A stretch of 64,000 bases of DNA from an uncultured Myxococcales bacterium. GTDB taxonomy: Bacteria; Myxococcota_A; UBA9042; DTJE01. Positions 50,090 to 59,026 of the stretch are shown piece by piece. Both the position numbers and the translations under genes were made by a program. Below the pieces are notes generated by a model. It had not been told where the DNA came from. It saw only the letters and a list, made by a program, of their open reading frames with translations, and made no database searches. The DNA lies in contig CALJUR010000121.1 in assembly GCA_937975765.1 (NCBI GenBank), forward strand, positions 117,923 through 181,922. Direction: 5' to 3'. Positions within the stretch are counted from its first letter, which is position 1. Each line of letters starts with the position of its first letter.

Positions 50090-52942
50090 TCAGGGCGTGG
50101 CCCGGACGGGCAGCCGCAGCCACTGCGTGCCGTCCCGGCGGTCGGTGAAGTCCAGCTGGCCCACCCACGCGGTGCCCGAAGGGGGCGCTTTCGGAGTCGA
50201 GGCGGCCTGCACCCGCACGGTGGTCCGGACGGTGGGCCACAGCCGCACCCGCTGGGCGCCCGCCACGGTGCCGACCAGGGCCACCTTCTCGCGGGTCACG
50301 TGCCTCTCGGTGACCCGCACCTCGCCCGCCGGGCCTCCCCGCACGGCGCGTCCCGCGCGGACCTCCAGCGTGAAGTCGATCCCGTTCGCGGACACCGGAA
50401 CGGGCACCGCGACCTTCAGCCTGCGGCACGCGAACCCCGACTGCACGACGGCCTTGCCGTCGCGGTCCAGCACGTTGACCGCGATGTCGGTGAACCGGTT
50501 CCAGTCCTCCGGCGACAGTTCCAGGTCGAACTCGACCGCCTCGATCTCCGGCGAGGCCGCGAAGCCGTGCCGCAGCGAGTCGCCTTCCAGGGACCGCGAG
50601 AAGGTCCGCTGGTAGCCCCGCACCTCGCCCCGCACCTCGCCGTCGAACGGCACGGGGAGGCGGTTGTCCACGGCCACGTCGGCCGAGGGAGCCTTGCCGG
50701 GCTCGGCCTTCAGCGACGTCACCGGCGCGGCGTCCAGACCGCCGAAGAGCACCTCGACGTCCACCGTGGAGGCCACCGCCGGCGCCAGCGCCCCCACCAG
50801 GTCCAGTTCCATCGTCCCGCCCTCGGACAGGTCGGTCGCAGACAGGGTCCAGCGGACCTGCTTCCCCCCGGTGGAGGACACGGCGCCGTCCAGCGGCAGC
50901 CGGTGCCCCCCCCCGTCGTACAGCATGGCCTGCAGCGACGCGGCCCGTCCCTGCGCGGGCCGCACCTGCACGGACCACGAGGTGGTCCCGGGCGGGGCCG
51001 CCAGGAACAGGCGGGCCAGGCCCCCGGCCGGCACGACGACGCCGCGCCGGACGACCGACGGCAAGCCGTCCCGGGACTGGACCTTCTCGGGGACGGCCAC
51101 CGCCACCGGGAACCGGAACGCCAGCCCGCCCGAGGCCCGTCCGGTCACGGTACCGACGTGCAGGCCCGGCGAGGCCACCGCACCGCGATCGACCCACAGC
51201 CGGAAGGTCTGGGGCTCGGCGCCCCGCAGCGCCACGGTCCCCGGCGACAGCCGGATCCAGCCCGCGTCGGCGGACAGCGAGAAGCGCGTCCAGGACTGTG
51301 TCCGGACGTCGCCGGGGGCGTCCGCCAGGTACCGCACGCGAAGGGAGACGTCGACCGCCTCCGCCTCGCCCGGGGCGAATCCCCCCGCGCGCCAGAACGA
51401 GGCCCCCGCCTTGCGCCCCGGCAGCGTGGGCACGTCGGTCGCCACGTCCACCGACACGATCCAGCGCGCGTCGGCATCGCGAGACCGGGCCGACAGCGCC
51501 TCGAAGACCCGCGGCACGTCCACCAGGCCCGCCCCCTGGTCCAGGGGCCCGAACCCGGGGATCGGCCGCGCACCGTCCCGCAGCGCCTGGCGCACCATGC
51601 CCGAGTGCCACGGCCGTCCCCTCTCGCGGTCCAGGAAGGCCGACAGCACGCAGGCCGCCGCGCCGGACACCTGCGGCGCCGCCATGGACGTCCCGCGCAT
51701 CACGTCGCGGCGCTCCCACGGCGGGACCGCCGAGCTGGCGACCCCCGGAGCCGCCACGTCGGGCTTGGCCGCCTCTCCCCCGCGGGAACTGAACGGGAAG
51801 ATCTGCAGGGCGCCGGACCCGCCGACCAGCTGCCGGGACAGGCCCGGCGTCAGCACCGCCGCCACGGCCGTCACCCCGCGCGACGCGCCCGGCGTGCCCA
51901 CGGTGGACAGGCCGGGCCCCTGGTTTCCGGCCGACGTGACCACGACCACGCCCGCGTTCTCTTCCTGGAACCGCTCCAGGAACCGGTCCAGGTCCGAGTC
52001 CCCCTCGATCTCCGACCCCACGCCGTAGGAGACGTTCGCGACGACCGGCACGCCCTTCTCGCGGCCATACTTCGCCGCATACTCCAGCGCCTTCTTCATG
52101 CTCTCGGTGACCGTCGCGCCGCCCGCCAGGGCACTGTCGCCGATCTTCAGCGACAGCACCTGCGCGCCGGGCGCGATGCCGTCGAAGCCGTCCTTGCCGT
52201 TCAGCCGGAAGCCGGCCGCGATGCCCGCGACGTGCGTCCCGTGGCTGCCGGCCACCACGTGCAGTTCCACCCGTCGCGCGGCGTCGTCGCCCAGGTGCAC
52301 GGACACCGGTACCTTCCCGGCGTCCCGGACCGGGTCCCCGCCGCCCAGGCGCACGTGCTGCAGGCCCTTCTCGTAGGACCGCAGCACCGGCTCGCGGGAC
52401 AGGTCGTGGTCGCCGTCCACGTCGATCACCGCGCGCCACTCGCCGTCGGCCCCCGCGAAGGCCAGCACCGCCAGCCGGTCCCCGTTGCGGCCGTTCCCGT
52501 CCAGGTCCGGCACCGGCGTGTTGCGGTACCTCGACTCCTCCAGGAAACCCAGCGACAGGCCGCGGGCCGGGTCCAGCCCGGGGATCGACTCGACGCCGGT
52601 GACGAAGGACCCCTTCGCCCTCCAGGCGACGCGACCGTCCGGCCCCGCTTCCCGCTGCGGCCGGTCCATCTCCACGACGGACTCCCCCGTGAAGTCACGG
52701 GCCTCGATCACCTTCGGCCCGCCCGCGGAGGTCTGCAGCAGGCCCGGCGCGCCCGGGTCCACGCCGGTATCCAGGACCGCGATGACCACGCCGCGCCCGT
52801 CCCACGCGGGGTGCGCCTGCCGGAAGGCCGCCGCGCCGATGGCGCCCGTGTCCAGCCGGTCGTCGAACGTCTCGGCCCGGGCCGGCACCCCGGCCATCCA
52901 TCCCGCGCACGCCAGCACCACGAAAGCGATCGAGCGCCTCAA
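50090..52942 (-). CDS. Subtilisin-family (S8) serine protease, tripeptidyl-peptidase II-like
   Basis: A roughly 950-residue exported serine protease. A Sec signal (about residues 1-23, ending PARA) is followed by the S8 domain with the triad Asp in VIAVLDTGVDPG, His in GSHGTHVAGIAAG, the oxyanion Asn in TSAGNQGPG, and Ser in GTSMAAPQVSGAA. A long insert separates Asp and His, as in TPP II-like subtilases, and the C-terminal half is beta-rich (several immunoglobulin-like stretches). The start is unclear: TTG at 52942 gives the best signal peptide, but the RBS is weak; the open frame continues upstream into the repeat element at 53033-53159, which is unlikely to be coding. Confidence 0.8.
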   Translation of the reverse strand: MRRSIAFVVLACAGWMAGVPARAETFDDRLDTGAIGAAAFRQAHPAWDGRGVVIAVLDTGVDPGAPGLLQTSAGGPKVIEARDFTGESVVEMDRPQREAGPDGRVAWRAKGSFVTGVESIPGLDPARGLSLGFLEESRYRNTPVPDLDGNGRNGDRLAVLAFAGADGEWRAVIDVDGDHDLSREPVLRSYEKGLQHVRLGGGDPVRDAGKVPVSVHLGDDAARRVELHVVAGSHGTHVAGIAAGFRLNGKDGFDGIAPGAQVLSLKIGDSALAGGATVTESMKKALEYAAKYGREKGVPVVANVSYGVGSEIEGDSDLDRFLERFQEENAGVVVVTSAGNQGPGLSTVGTPGASRGVTAVAAVLTPGLSRQLVGGSGALQIFPFSSRGGEAAKPDVAAPGVASSAVPPWERRDVMRGTSMAAPQVSGAAACVLSAFLDRERGRPWHSGMVRQALRDGARPIPGFGPLDQGAGLVDVPRVFEALSARSRDADARWIVSVDVATDVPTLPGRKAGASFWRAGGFAPGEAEAVDVSLRVRYLADAPGDVRTQSWTRFSLSADAGWIRLSPGTVALRGAEPQTFRLWVDRGAVASPGLHVGTVTGRASGGLAFRFPVAVAVPEKVQSRDGLPSVVRRGVVVPAGGLARLFLAAPPGTTSWSVQVRPAQGRAASLQAMLYDGGGHRLPLDGAVSSTGGKQVRWTLSATDLSEGGTMELDLVGALAPAVASTVDVEVLFGGLDAAPVTSLKAEPGKAPSADVAVDNRLPVPFDGEVRGEVRGYQRTFSRSLEGDSLRHGFAASPEIEAVEFDLELSPEDWNRFTDIAVNVLDRDGKAVVQSGFACRRLKVAVPVPVSANGIDFTLEVRAGRAVRGGPAGEVRVTERHVTREKVALVGTVAGAQRVRLWPTVRTTVRVQAASTPKAPPSGTAWVGQLDFTDRRDGTQWLRLPVRATP

Positions 52943-53032
52943 TGCCCGCCCCCGTCCCGCGACGCGCCGATTGTAGCACCCCCGGGCCGGACCTCCCCGT
53001 CCCACTGGTTCCGGCGGATTCGCAAATTCGGA

Positions 53033-53159
53033 AATTCGGGGACAGTCACCATAATTCACCACACAACTGCCAGATTTTCTTATATATCCCGAAGCGTCCA
53101 GAGTTTGTGCTGGAACTACCGAGAGTTACCTCACCAATAATGGTGACTGTCCCCCAATT
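53033..53159. mobile_element. MITE-like AT-rich element with 24-bp inverted repeats
   Basis: A 127-base segment of about 46% GC in DNA that is otherwise very GC-rich. The ends are inverted repeats: 53033-53056 (containing GGGGACAGTCACCATAATT) and 53136-53159 (containing AATGGTGACTGTCCCC), matching at 22 of 24 bases. Similar GGGGACAGTCACC/GGTGACTGTCCCC ends are, from general knowledge, often found around REP-associated IS200-like tyrosine transposases in proteobacteria. No transposase lies inside or nearby, so this looks like a non-autonomous element. The rest of the spacer 52943-53204 shows nothing else. Confidence 0.65.
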
Positions 53160-53204
53160 GGAGGCGGTGTCGACCGGGACGGTCTCCTGTGTCATCCTCG
53201 GGCG

Positions 53205-54230
53205 ATGGGAACGGCCCTGGCCCTCCTGGTCGTCGGTCTCCTGCAGGCGGCGCCGGCGCTGGAGGCCGCGGCCTGCCCTGTCGTCCACGAGGCCCTGCAG
53301 GCGATCCCCGCCCCCTCGGGCCGCGAGCCCGCCCCGCCCCTGCACGGCCGCGCGACGTGCGGTCCGCGGGCCTCCACCGAGGCCCGGCTGGCCTCCGCGC
53401 GCACGCTCCTGGTCCAGTTCCAGCGCCTGACCCCGCGCATCGTCGACCGGATGGACCCCGATGTGCTGGTCATCGACGACTGCTGGAACGGCGACCCCGA
53501 CCGCCGCCTGTCCCGCTGGGACGTCCGCCGCCTGCGCTGGCGCCTCGGCGGGCCGCCGCGTCTGGTGCTGGCGTACGTCAGCGTCGGCGAGGCCGAGGAC
53601 TACCGGTACTACTGGAACGGGCCGGCCCGCCGGGGTGCCGCCCCCTTCCTGGACCGCCCGAACCCCCTCTGGCAGGGCAACTACGCCGTCCGCTTCTGGG
53701 ACCCCGCCTGGCGCGCGATCCTGTTCGGCCGGCCCGGGTCCTGGATCGACCGGATCGTCCAGGCCGGCTTCGACGGCGTGTACCTGGACACCGTGGACGC
53801 CGTGGAGGACTGGGAGGAGCGGGGACGGGCCGACGCCCCGGCGCGCATGGCCGACCTGGTGCAGGACCTGGCCCGGCACGCCCGCCGGCTCGATCCGGCG
53901 TTCCTGGTGGTCGCTTCCAACCCGTTCCTGCTGCTGGGCCGCCCGGGCGTGGCCGAGGCCCTGTCCGGGATCGTGGCCGAGGACCACCTGATGCGGGGCG
54001 AGGCGTCGGCGCCCCCGAAGGCCCTGCAGGCCGTGCTGGACCCCTTGCGCGAGTCCCTGCGATCGGGTATCCCGGTGATGTCGATCGACTATCCTCGGAC
54101 GCCCAGGGGACGCGATCGGTACGCGTCGATCTGTGCGTCCGAGGGCTTCCTGTGCTATGCCGGGGTCCGGGCCCTGGACCGGCCCGGAACCCTGCTGCCG
54201 CGCGGCGAACGGAAGGAGGCGATGCCATGA
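53205..54230 (+). CDS. MJ1477/TM1410 (GH114-type) putative glycoside hydrolase
   Basis: A 341-residue exported protein. It has a signal peptide (about residues 1-21), then a TIM-barrel of the TM1410/MJ1477 family related to GH114 endo-alpha-1,4-polygalactosaminidases. Motifs: VLAYVSVGEAEDYRYYW, FWDPAWRAIL, and AGFDGVYLDTVDAVEDW, where the conserved Glu/Asp are presumed catalytic. Degradation of a galactosamine-rich exopolysaccharide such as Pel is possible but unproven. Two Cys near the N-terminus (ACPV) and two near 315-320 may form disulfides. The stop overlaps the PilZ gene's start (ATGA). Confidence 0.8.
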   Translation: MGTALALLVVGLLQAAPALEAAACPVVHEALQAIPAPSGREPAPPLHGRATCGPRASTEARLASARTLLVQFQRLTPRIVDRMDPDVLVIDDCWNGDPDRRLSRWDVRRLRWRLGGPPRLVLAYVSVGEAEDYRYYWNGPARRGAAPFLDRPNPLWQGNYAVRFWDPAWRAILFGRPGSWIDRIVQAGFDGVYLDTVDAVEDWEERGRADAPARMADLVQDLARHARRLDPAFLVVASNPFLLLGRPGVAEALSGIVAEDHLMRGEASAPPKALQAVLDPLRESLRSGIPVMSIDYPRTPRGRDRYASICASEGFLCYAGVRALDRPGTLLPRGERKEAMP

Positions 54231-54613
54231 GGGAGCGTCGGGGCGCCAGCCGGCGACCGTTCCAGGGCGAGGTCGAGATCCTCGAGGAGGTCCGGGGCCA
54301 CTCCGGGACCGCGATCGCCCGCGACATCAGCACGACCGGCATGTTCCTGATGACGGTCGCGCCCTACGAGGTGGGCGACGAGGTGACCATCCGCTTCCTG
54401 CTGCCTTCGTCGTCGTGCCGGATCGAGGTCATCGGCACGGTGGTCCGGGTGGAGACCCCGCACGAGGGGATTCCCTCCTCGAACGTGGGCGTGGCGCTGC
54501 GGTTCCAGGACGCCGACGAGTGGGCCCTGGCCGAGGTGAACCGGTACGTCGAGAAGGCCCCCCAGGTCGTGGGGATGGTCACGTCCTCCGGCAGCCTGCC
54601 CCGGGTTCGGTGA
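54227..54613 (+). CDS. PilZ-domain c-di-GMP-binding protein
   Basis: A 128-residue single-domain PilZ protein. The c-di-GMP signature residues are present: RRxxxRRPF-type arginines at the N-terminus and DISTTG (the DxSxxG box) near residue 33, followed by GDEVTIRF and VGVALRFQD. It likely senses cyclic di-GMP and modulates a target. Translational coupling to the GH114-type gene suggests both act in exopolysaccharide or surface control. Its 3' end overlaps the convergent MFS gene by 35 bases. Confidence 0.9.
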   Translation: MRERRGASRRPFQGEVEILEEVRGHSGTAIARDISTTGMFLMTVAPYEVGDEVTIRFLLPSSSCRIEVIGTVVRVETPHEGIPSSNVGVALRFQDADEWALAEVNRYVEKAPQVVGMVTSSGSLPRVR

Positions 54614-55784
54614 GCCCCCCGGCCCTCGACACCACCAGCGCCAGCGCCGCCAGCAGCAGCGGTCCCAGCCCCAGCGCGAAGGTCAGGCCCATCCCGCGCC
54701 CGGTGACTGCGCCCGCCGGCCCGAGCCGCTCGGCCGCGGCGCCGATGCCCCAGGGCAGCAGCGCCCCGATGGCACCGGAAACCGCCGCCAGCCAGGCCAT
54801 CACCGGCGTCTCGGAGCCCGGGAAAGGCCGGGCGGCGAACCCCTGCAGCGCGGGGGCGCAAACGCTCATGGCCAGGCCGAACGCCGCCACCGCAGCCAGG
54901 GCCATCCAGGCGTGGACCGACAGCAGGACCGCCGTCCAGGCGCACGCCGCCAGCACCGCCAGCCGCGCCACGAAACGGCGCGCTCCCGGCCCGTCGACCC
55001 GGCGCCCCAGCCGCAGCCGCCCCAGCATCATCGCGGCCCAGAAGACGGCCACCGATGCCGATCCCAGCACCGCCGACGCGCCGAAGCGCTCGCGGAACCA
55101 CGTGGGCAACCACACCGCGGGGCCGACCTCGGCCGCGATGTAGAGGGCCATCGCCAGCATGCCGCCGCGGAAGGCCGGGAACCTCCACAGGCCGGTGCCG
55201 GCCCTCTCGACGGGCACGGCCTCCTCGCCGACCCCGCGCCCCGCGCCGGACAGCACCACCCAGGCCAGCACCGCCAGGTTGGCCACGACCGTCGCGGCGA
55301 ACAGCAGGCGCCACGTCCCGCCGGCGTCCAGAGCCCACCCCGCCGCCAGCGGCACGGCTACCGCCCCCATCGCGTACGAGCCGTGGCCCAGGCTCAGCAG
55401 GTGCCCGCGCCGCTCCCCGCCCACCCCCGCCAGGATTGCCGTCGCGGCCAGGTCCGCCGTCCCCGCCGTCCCGTACAACAGGCAGGCCACCCAGGCGACC
55501 GCGAACCCCGGCGAGGCCGCGAACAGCGCCACCGCCACCGCCTGGATCGCCGCCCCCAGCAGCAGCAGCAGCCGCGGCCGCAGCCGGCGCCCCAGCAGGC
55601 CGACCCCCAGCACCGACAGCCCGTACCCGATGTAGACGCCCCCCACCAGCGACCCCACGCCCTCGTACGTGGTCTGCAGCGAGGAGGCGATCTCCGGCAG
55701 GCAGGGCGCCAGCAGCGAAGCCCCGATGGACCTCGACGGGAAGACGGCCAGAAGCGGGGCGACCTGGCGGAGGGAGGGGGCCAC
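54579..55784 (-). CDS. Major facilitator superfamily transporter
   Basis: A 401-residue integral membrane protein with about 12 hydrophobic helices in two halves. Typical MFS features: the loop 2-3 motif GVYIGYGLSVLGVGLLGRRLRPR, and a similar motif in the second half (MMLGRLRLGRRVDG). The substrate cannot be read; sugar/drug-type transporters share this length. The last 35 bases overlap the PilZ gene on the other strand, and it is three bases from the following leftward gene's stop. Confidence 0.85.
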   Translation of the reverse strand: MAPSLRQVAPLLAVFPSRSIGASLLAPCLPEIASSLQTTYEGVGSLVGGVYIGYGLSVLGVGLLGRRLRPRLLLLLGAAIQAVAVALFAASPGFAVAWVACLLYGTAGTADLAATAILAGVGGERRGHLLSLGHGSYAMGAVAVPLAAGWALDAGGTWRLLFAATVVANLAVLAWVVLSGAGRGVGEEAVPVERAGTGLWRFPAFRGGMLAMALYIAAEVGPAVWLPTWFRERFGASAVLGSASVAVFWAAMMLGRLRLGRRVDGPGARRFVARLAVLAACAWTAVLLSVHAWMALAAVAAFGLAMSVCAPALQGFAARPFPGSETPVMAWLAAVSGAIGALLPWGIGAAAERLGPAGAVTGRGMGLTFALGLGPLLLAALALVVSRAGGLTEPGAGCRRT

Positions 55785-55787
55785 GAC

Positions 55788-56924
55788 CTAGAAGAGCGTG
55801 ATGTAGTTGCCGCGGGACGCGTACTTCTGCAACGTCTCCTTCAGCGGCTCGAACTGCAGCGACTCGGACACCATCTTCATCTGGCCCAGCCGGGCCCGGA
55901 CGCGGTCGAAGATCGCCGCGCGGTAGACCATCGACTTCTCCTTCGCGATCGGGGAGATGTCGATCTCCGACAGCGCCGTCGCCGGCACGACCATCGCCTT
56001 CTCGCCGCCCACCGGCAGCACCGCGTACTCGACCCCGGACGCGCCCTGGCGGGGGTTCTCCTTGTCCACGGCCTGGATCCACAGCGCCTTCTGCGCGGTG
56101 TCGCCGCTGGCCGGCGGCACGTAGATCACGTGGTTCGCGCCGACGCCCTTCTCCTCGGTCTCGGTCACGCGGTCCATCGTGTCGGCCTCCAGGGCCAGCA
56201 GGACCGTCTCGTCGTACAGGCCCTTCACGGCCTCGACGTAGCCCACGACCTTCGACGCGACCTCGCCGTTGAACACGACCCCCGGGTAGACCTGGTTCAG
56301 GTCGTAGAACGGCTTCAGGTCCCGGTAGTCCTGCGCCCGCTTGAGGAAGGCGGCCAGTTCCTTCTCGGCGTCCAGGCGGACCTTCGCGTCCTTCGACTCG
56401 GCAGCCTTCGCCAGCACGTCCACCACGCGGGCAATCTCGCCCACGTGGGCCTGCAGGGCGGCCTGGATCGTCGTCGCGGCCTTGCCGGTCTGGGCCAGCG
56501 GCGTCTCGGTGAAGTACTCGATCAGGTGCTTCGCCTCGCGGGTCTTCGAGTTCTCCAGCGCGCGGCCCTTCAGCACGCCGCCGAAGAAGACCCCGATGAT
56601 CAGCATCAGGGCGGCGACCACCGCGAAGGCCCACAGGTGCTTGCTCTCGAGCCCCTTCCCGCCGTGCGCCTCGATCACCTCGTGCGGCGCCACGTCTGCG
56701 ACGGAGGTCGGCGTCGGCGCCGCGGCCGGCGTCTCGCCCAGCCCCAGCTGGAAGTCCGCGGCCGACGTCACCTTCGGGCGGACGACCTCGGCCTCCTCGG
56801 CCTTCTTCGTCTTCAGGCCCAGTTTTGCCTTCAGGTCCTCGACGGACCGGGCGGCCTCGGGGGCCTTGACGGCCTCGGGCGCGGCAGGTGTGGGCTCCGG
56901 CTTGCTGGTGGGGTCGTCGCTCAT
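55788..56924 (-). CDS. Unknown single-pass membrane protein
   Basis: A 378-residue protein I cannot assign. It has an acidic, Pro/Ala/Lys-rich cytoplasmic N-terminus (residues 1-95, with SVEDLKAKLGLKTKKAEE), one strong transmembrane helix (about 97-117), and a predicted helical then mixed extracytoplasmic domain of about 260 residues (EAKHLIEYFTETPLAQTG, KELAAFLKRAQDYRDLKPFY). The topology inside-N/outside-C is inferred. The ATG at 56924 has AAGGAGGAAG upstream. An extended -10 (TGCTATATA) lies at 56992-57000. Confidence 0.6.
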   Translation of the reverse strand: MSDDPTSKPEPTPAAPEAVKAPEAARSVEDLKAKLGLKTKKAEEAEVVRPKVTSAADFQLGLGETPAAAPTPTSVADVAPHEVIEAHGGKGLESKHLWAFAVVAALMLIIGVFFGGVLKGRALENSKTREAKHLIEYFTETPLAQTGKAATTIQAALQAHVGEIARVVDVLAKAAESKDAKVRLDAEKELAAFLKRAQDYRDLKPFYDLNQVYPGVVFNGEVASKVVGYVEAVKGLYDETVLLALEADTMDRVTETEEKGVGANHVIYVPPASGDTAQKALWIQAVDKENPRQGASGVEYAVLPVGGEKAMVVPATALSEIDISPIAKEKSMVYRAAIFDRVRARLGQMKMVSESLQFEPLKETLQKYASRGNYITLF

Positions 56925-56991
56925 GGGTCTTCCTCCTTCCACGGCTGGCGGGTCCGCCGGCAGGGGCGCCGGAACGGACCGGGTCACTGTT

Positions 56992-57000
56992 TATATAGCA
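56992..57000 (-). promoter_or_regulatory. Putative extended -10 promoter for the unknown membrane protein gene
   Basis: On the minus strand TGCTATATA is an extended -10 (TGn-TATATA) in an AT-rich pocket, about 70 bases before the ATG at 56924. No clear -35 is visible, as expected for extended -10 promoters. Confidence 0.4.
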
Positions 57001-57035
57001 CAGTCGGTGGCATCCGTTGCCCGGACCCGGACCCG

Positions 57036-58922
57036 CTAGAACGCGAGCTCGGCCCCGACGCGGGCCTCCCAGATTCCCCCCAGGGAATCGCCCTTGGCGT
57101 CATCGAAGGCGGCGCCCGGCTTGCACCAGCCGAACTGGGCGCCCAGGGCGACGTTGAACGGGCCCCAGAAGTTCGGGGACCGGTAGGCGATGCTGCCGTC
57201 GATCTCCCAGCCCAGGTCGGTCGATGGCTGGCCCTTCCGGTAGCCGTACTGCGGGTAGCCGGCCGCCTCGACGGCCGACACGTACGGGTCCGTCACGTCG
57301 GCCAGGGCCCGCGCCCACAGGAAGGCCAGCCGGATGTCCAGTCCCTTCATCGGCGACCAGCGCAACCGCGGGTACACGTACACCGCGTTCGTGACCGCGC
57401 CGTTCGTCAGGGCCTGCTCGTAGCCGTGCGGCACCTCGTTCTTGCCGTAGTCCTGCGGGTTCCTCATCCTCTCGACGGCCCAGGCGCTCATGCGTCCCAG
57501 GACCTGCCGGAACAGGATCATGCCGACCTGGTAGTCCGGGTCGAACGTGAAACTGCGTCCCGTCGCGTCGCCCGTGTCCTTGTCGCCGTTGGCGACTCCC
57601 ACTTCCAGCGAGGGGAACACGCCCGACGAGGGGACGTCCACCCCGGCGCGAAAGGCCATGCCCCACTGCATCAGGTCCATGCCGTCGGGGATGCGCGACG
57701 AGGTCACGACGTCGGTGCGCCCCGTCGTCATCACGCCCTCGCCCTGCAGCACCAGCCGTGCCCCGGCCTTGCCCAGGGGGACGACGTGCTTCGTGTACAG
57801 ATCGACCACGGCCGCTTCGAGGCGGTCGCCATCGTCGTACGTCTGGTGGCGCCAGGCCACGTACAGGCCGGTGAAGGTGTCCCAGCCGGACGTCACGGGG
57901 CCGTCCCACCAGGCCGCCCCGACGACCTGCCAGGCGCGGTCGCCGTCCACCAGGCTGGCGTGGTCGTCCCGGAAGACCAGGTCGCCCGCAATCGACAGGG
58001 TCAGGTGCTTCCCCCACTCGTCCGGGTCCTTCCACCAGGTGGCCGGCCGGAAGGTGAACTGCACGCGCTCGGTCCGGTCGCCGTTCCAGGTGTCGTCGAA
58101 GTTGTCGGCACGGTCCTCGCCGTCGTTGGCGACCAGGCCCATGCCCCACTGGGAAGCCACCTGGCCGACCCGCAGCACGCCGGCGACCGACCGCCACTCC
58201 AGGTACAGTTCGCGCATCGCGGAACGCGAGGTGAACCCCTTCCGGTCGCGCGGCGACAACTGCTCGTCGGCGGCGGCGGTCGAGGTGTCCCCCCAGACCT
58301 GCCCGGCCAGGACGTCCAGGTTCGCGTACACGTCCACGTTCTTCGACAGCAGGATGCGGGGGCGGACGCGCAGGCGGTGGTCCAGCGACTGGCCCAGGCC
58401 GTCCTTGTGGCCGTCGCCGTCCAGGGCGAACGAGGAGACCTTGTTGTAGTGCAGCCACCAGTAGCCGTCGATCGTCAGCTTGTCCGTCTTGAACAACTGG
58501 CCCAGTTGCGAGGACAGGCCGGTGTCGGTCCCCGCGGCGGCGGCGGACCCGGGAGCGGCCTCCGCCGCGGTGGCGGGGGAGGCGGGCGGTTCGGCCGGCG
58601 CGGGGGATTCCGCGGGCGCCGCAGGCTGCGCGACCGTGGCGGGCGCATCGGCCGGGGCCGCGCCCGCGGCGGGAACCAGCTGGCCGGTCGGCGTGCCGGG
58701 GGTGCCTTCGGGACCGGTCGCGGCCGGCAGGTCCAGGTTGGCCGAGGGGACGCCCGGCTCGGGAGACGTCGCGGCCGGGACCTCGCCCGCGGCCGGCGGC
58801 TCCCCGGCGAGCGAGGGGGAGGCCGTCAGCAGCAGCGCCAGCGCTGCCATGGCGGCGAACGCCCGCAACCGGGACGCCGCGTTCACGCCCCCCCGAACCC
58901 CAGTCGCGCACCCCGTTGCCAT
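57036..58922 (-). CDS. Outer-membrane beta-barrel (porin-like) protein
   Basis: A 628-residue exported protein. It has a long signal peptide (about 39 residues, ending SPSLA), an Ala/Pro/Gly/Thr-rich linker to about residue 170, then a barrel-like region of alternating amphipathic strands rich in aromatic residues (IDGYWWLHYNK, HRLRVRPRILL, YANLDVLAGQVW). The C-terminus, EARVGAELAF, ends in Phe, the usual outer-membrane insertion signal. A porin or large-barrel role is inferred; the cargo is unknown. The ATG at 58922 has GGGGAGG upstream; an internal GTG 11 codons in is less likely. Confidence 0.75.
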   Translation of the reverse strand: MATGCATGVRGGVNAASRLRAFAAMAALALLLTASPSLAGEPPAAGEVPAATSPEPGVPSANLDLPAATGPEGTPGTPTGQLVPAAGAAPADAPATVAQPAAPAESPAPAEPPASPATAAEAAPGSAAAAGTDTGLSSQLGQLFKTDKLTIDGYWWLHYNKVSSFALDGDGHKDGLGQSLDHRLRVRPRILLSKNVDVYANLDVLAGQVWGDTSTAAADEQLSPRDRKGFTSRSAMRELYLEWRSVAGVLRVGQVASQWGMGLVANDGEDRADNFDDTWNGDRTERVQFTFRPATWWKDPDEWGKHLTLSIAGDLVFRDDHASLVDGDRAWQVVGAAWWDGPVTSGWDTFTGLYVAWRHQTYDDGDRLEAAVVDLYTKHVVPLGKAGARLVLQGEGVMTTGRTDVVTSSRIPDGMDLMQWGMAFRAGVDVPSSGVFPSLEVGVANGDKDTGDATGRSFTFDPDYQVGMILFRQVLGRMSAWAVERMRNPQDYGKNEVPHGYEQALTNGAVTNAVYVYPRLRWSPMKGLDIRLAFLWARALADVTDPYVSAVEAAGYPQYGYRKGQPSTDLGWEIDGSIAYRSPNFWGPFNVALGAQFGWCKPGAAFDDAKGDSLGGIWEARVGAELAF

Positions 58923-58952
58923 GCGACCTCCCCGCCCCTGACGGTCTCGGCG

Positions 58953-58981
58953 TTTGTATCGGGTTCGCGCAGGCCCGTCAA
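58953..58981 (-). promoter_or_regulatory. Sigma70 promoter for the porin-like gene
   Basis: On the minus strand TTGACG (58976-58981) and TACAAA (58953-58958) are separated by exactly 17 bases and lie about 31 bases before the start codon. It is one of the better promoter matches in the window. Confidence 0.65.
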
Positions 58982-59026
58982 GCATCGTCGACGGTGGAAC
59001 TCCCGATTCGTGCTACAGTCGGCGCC

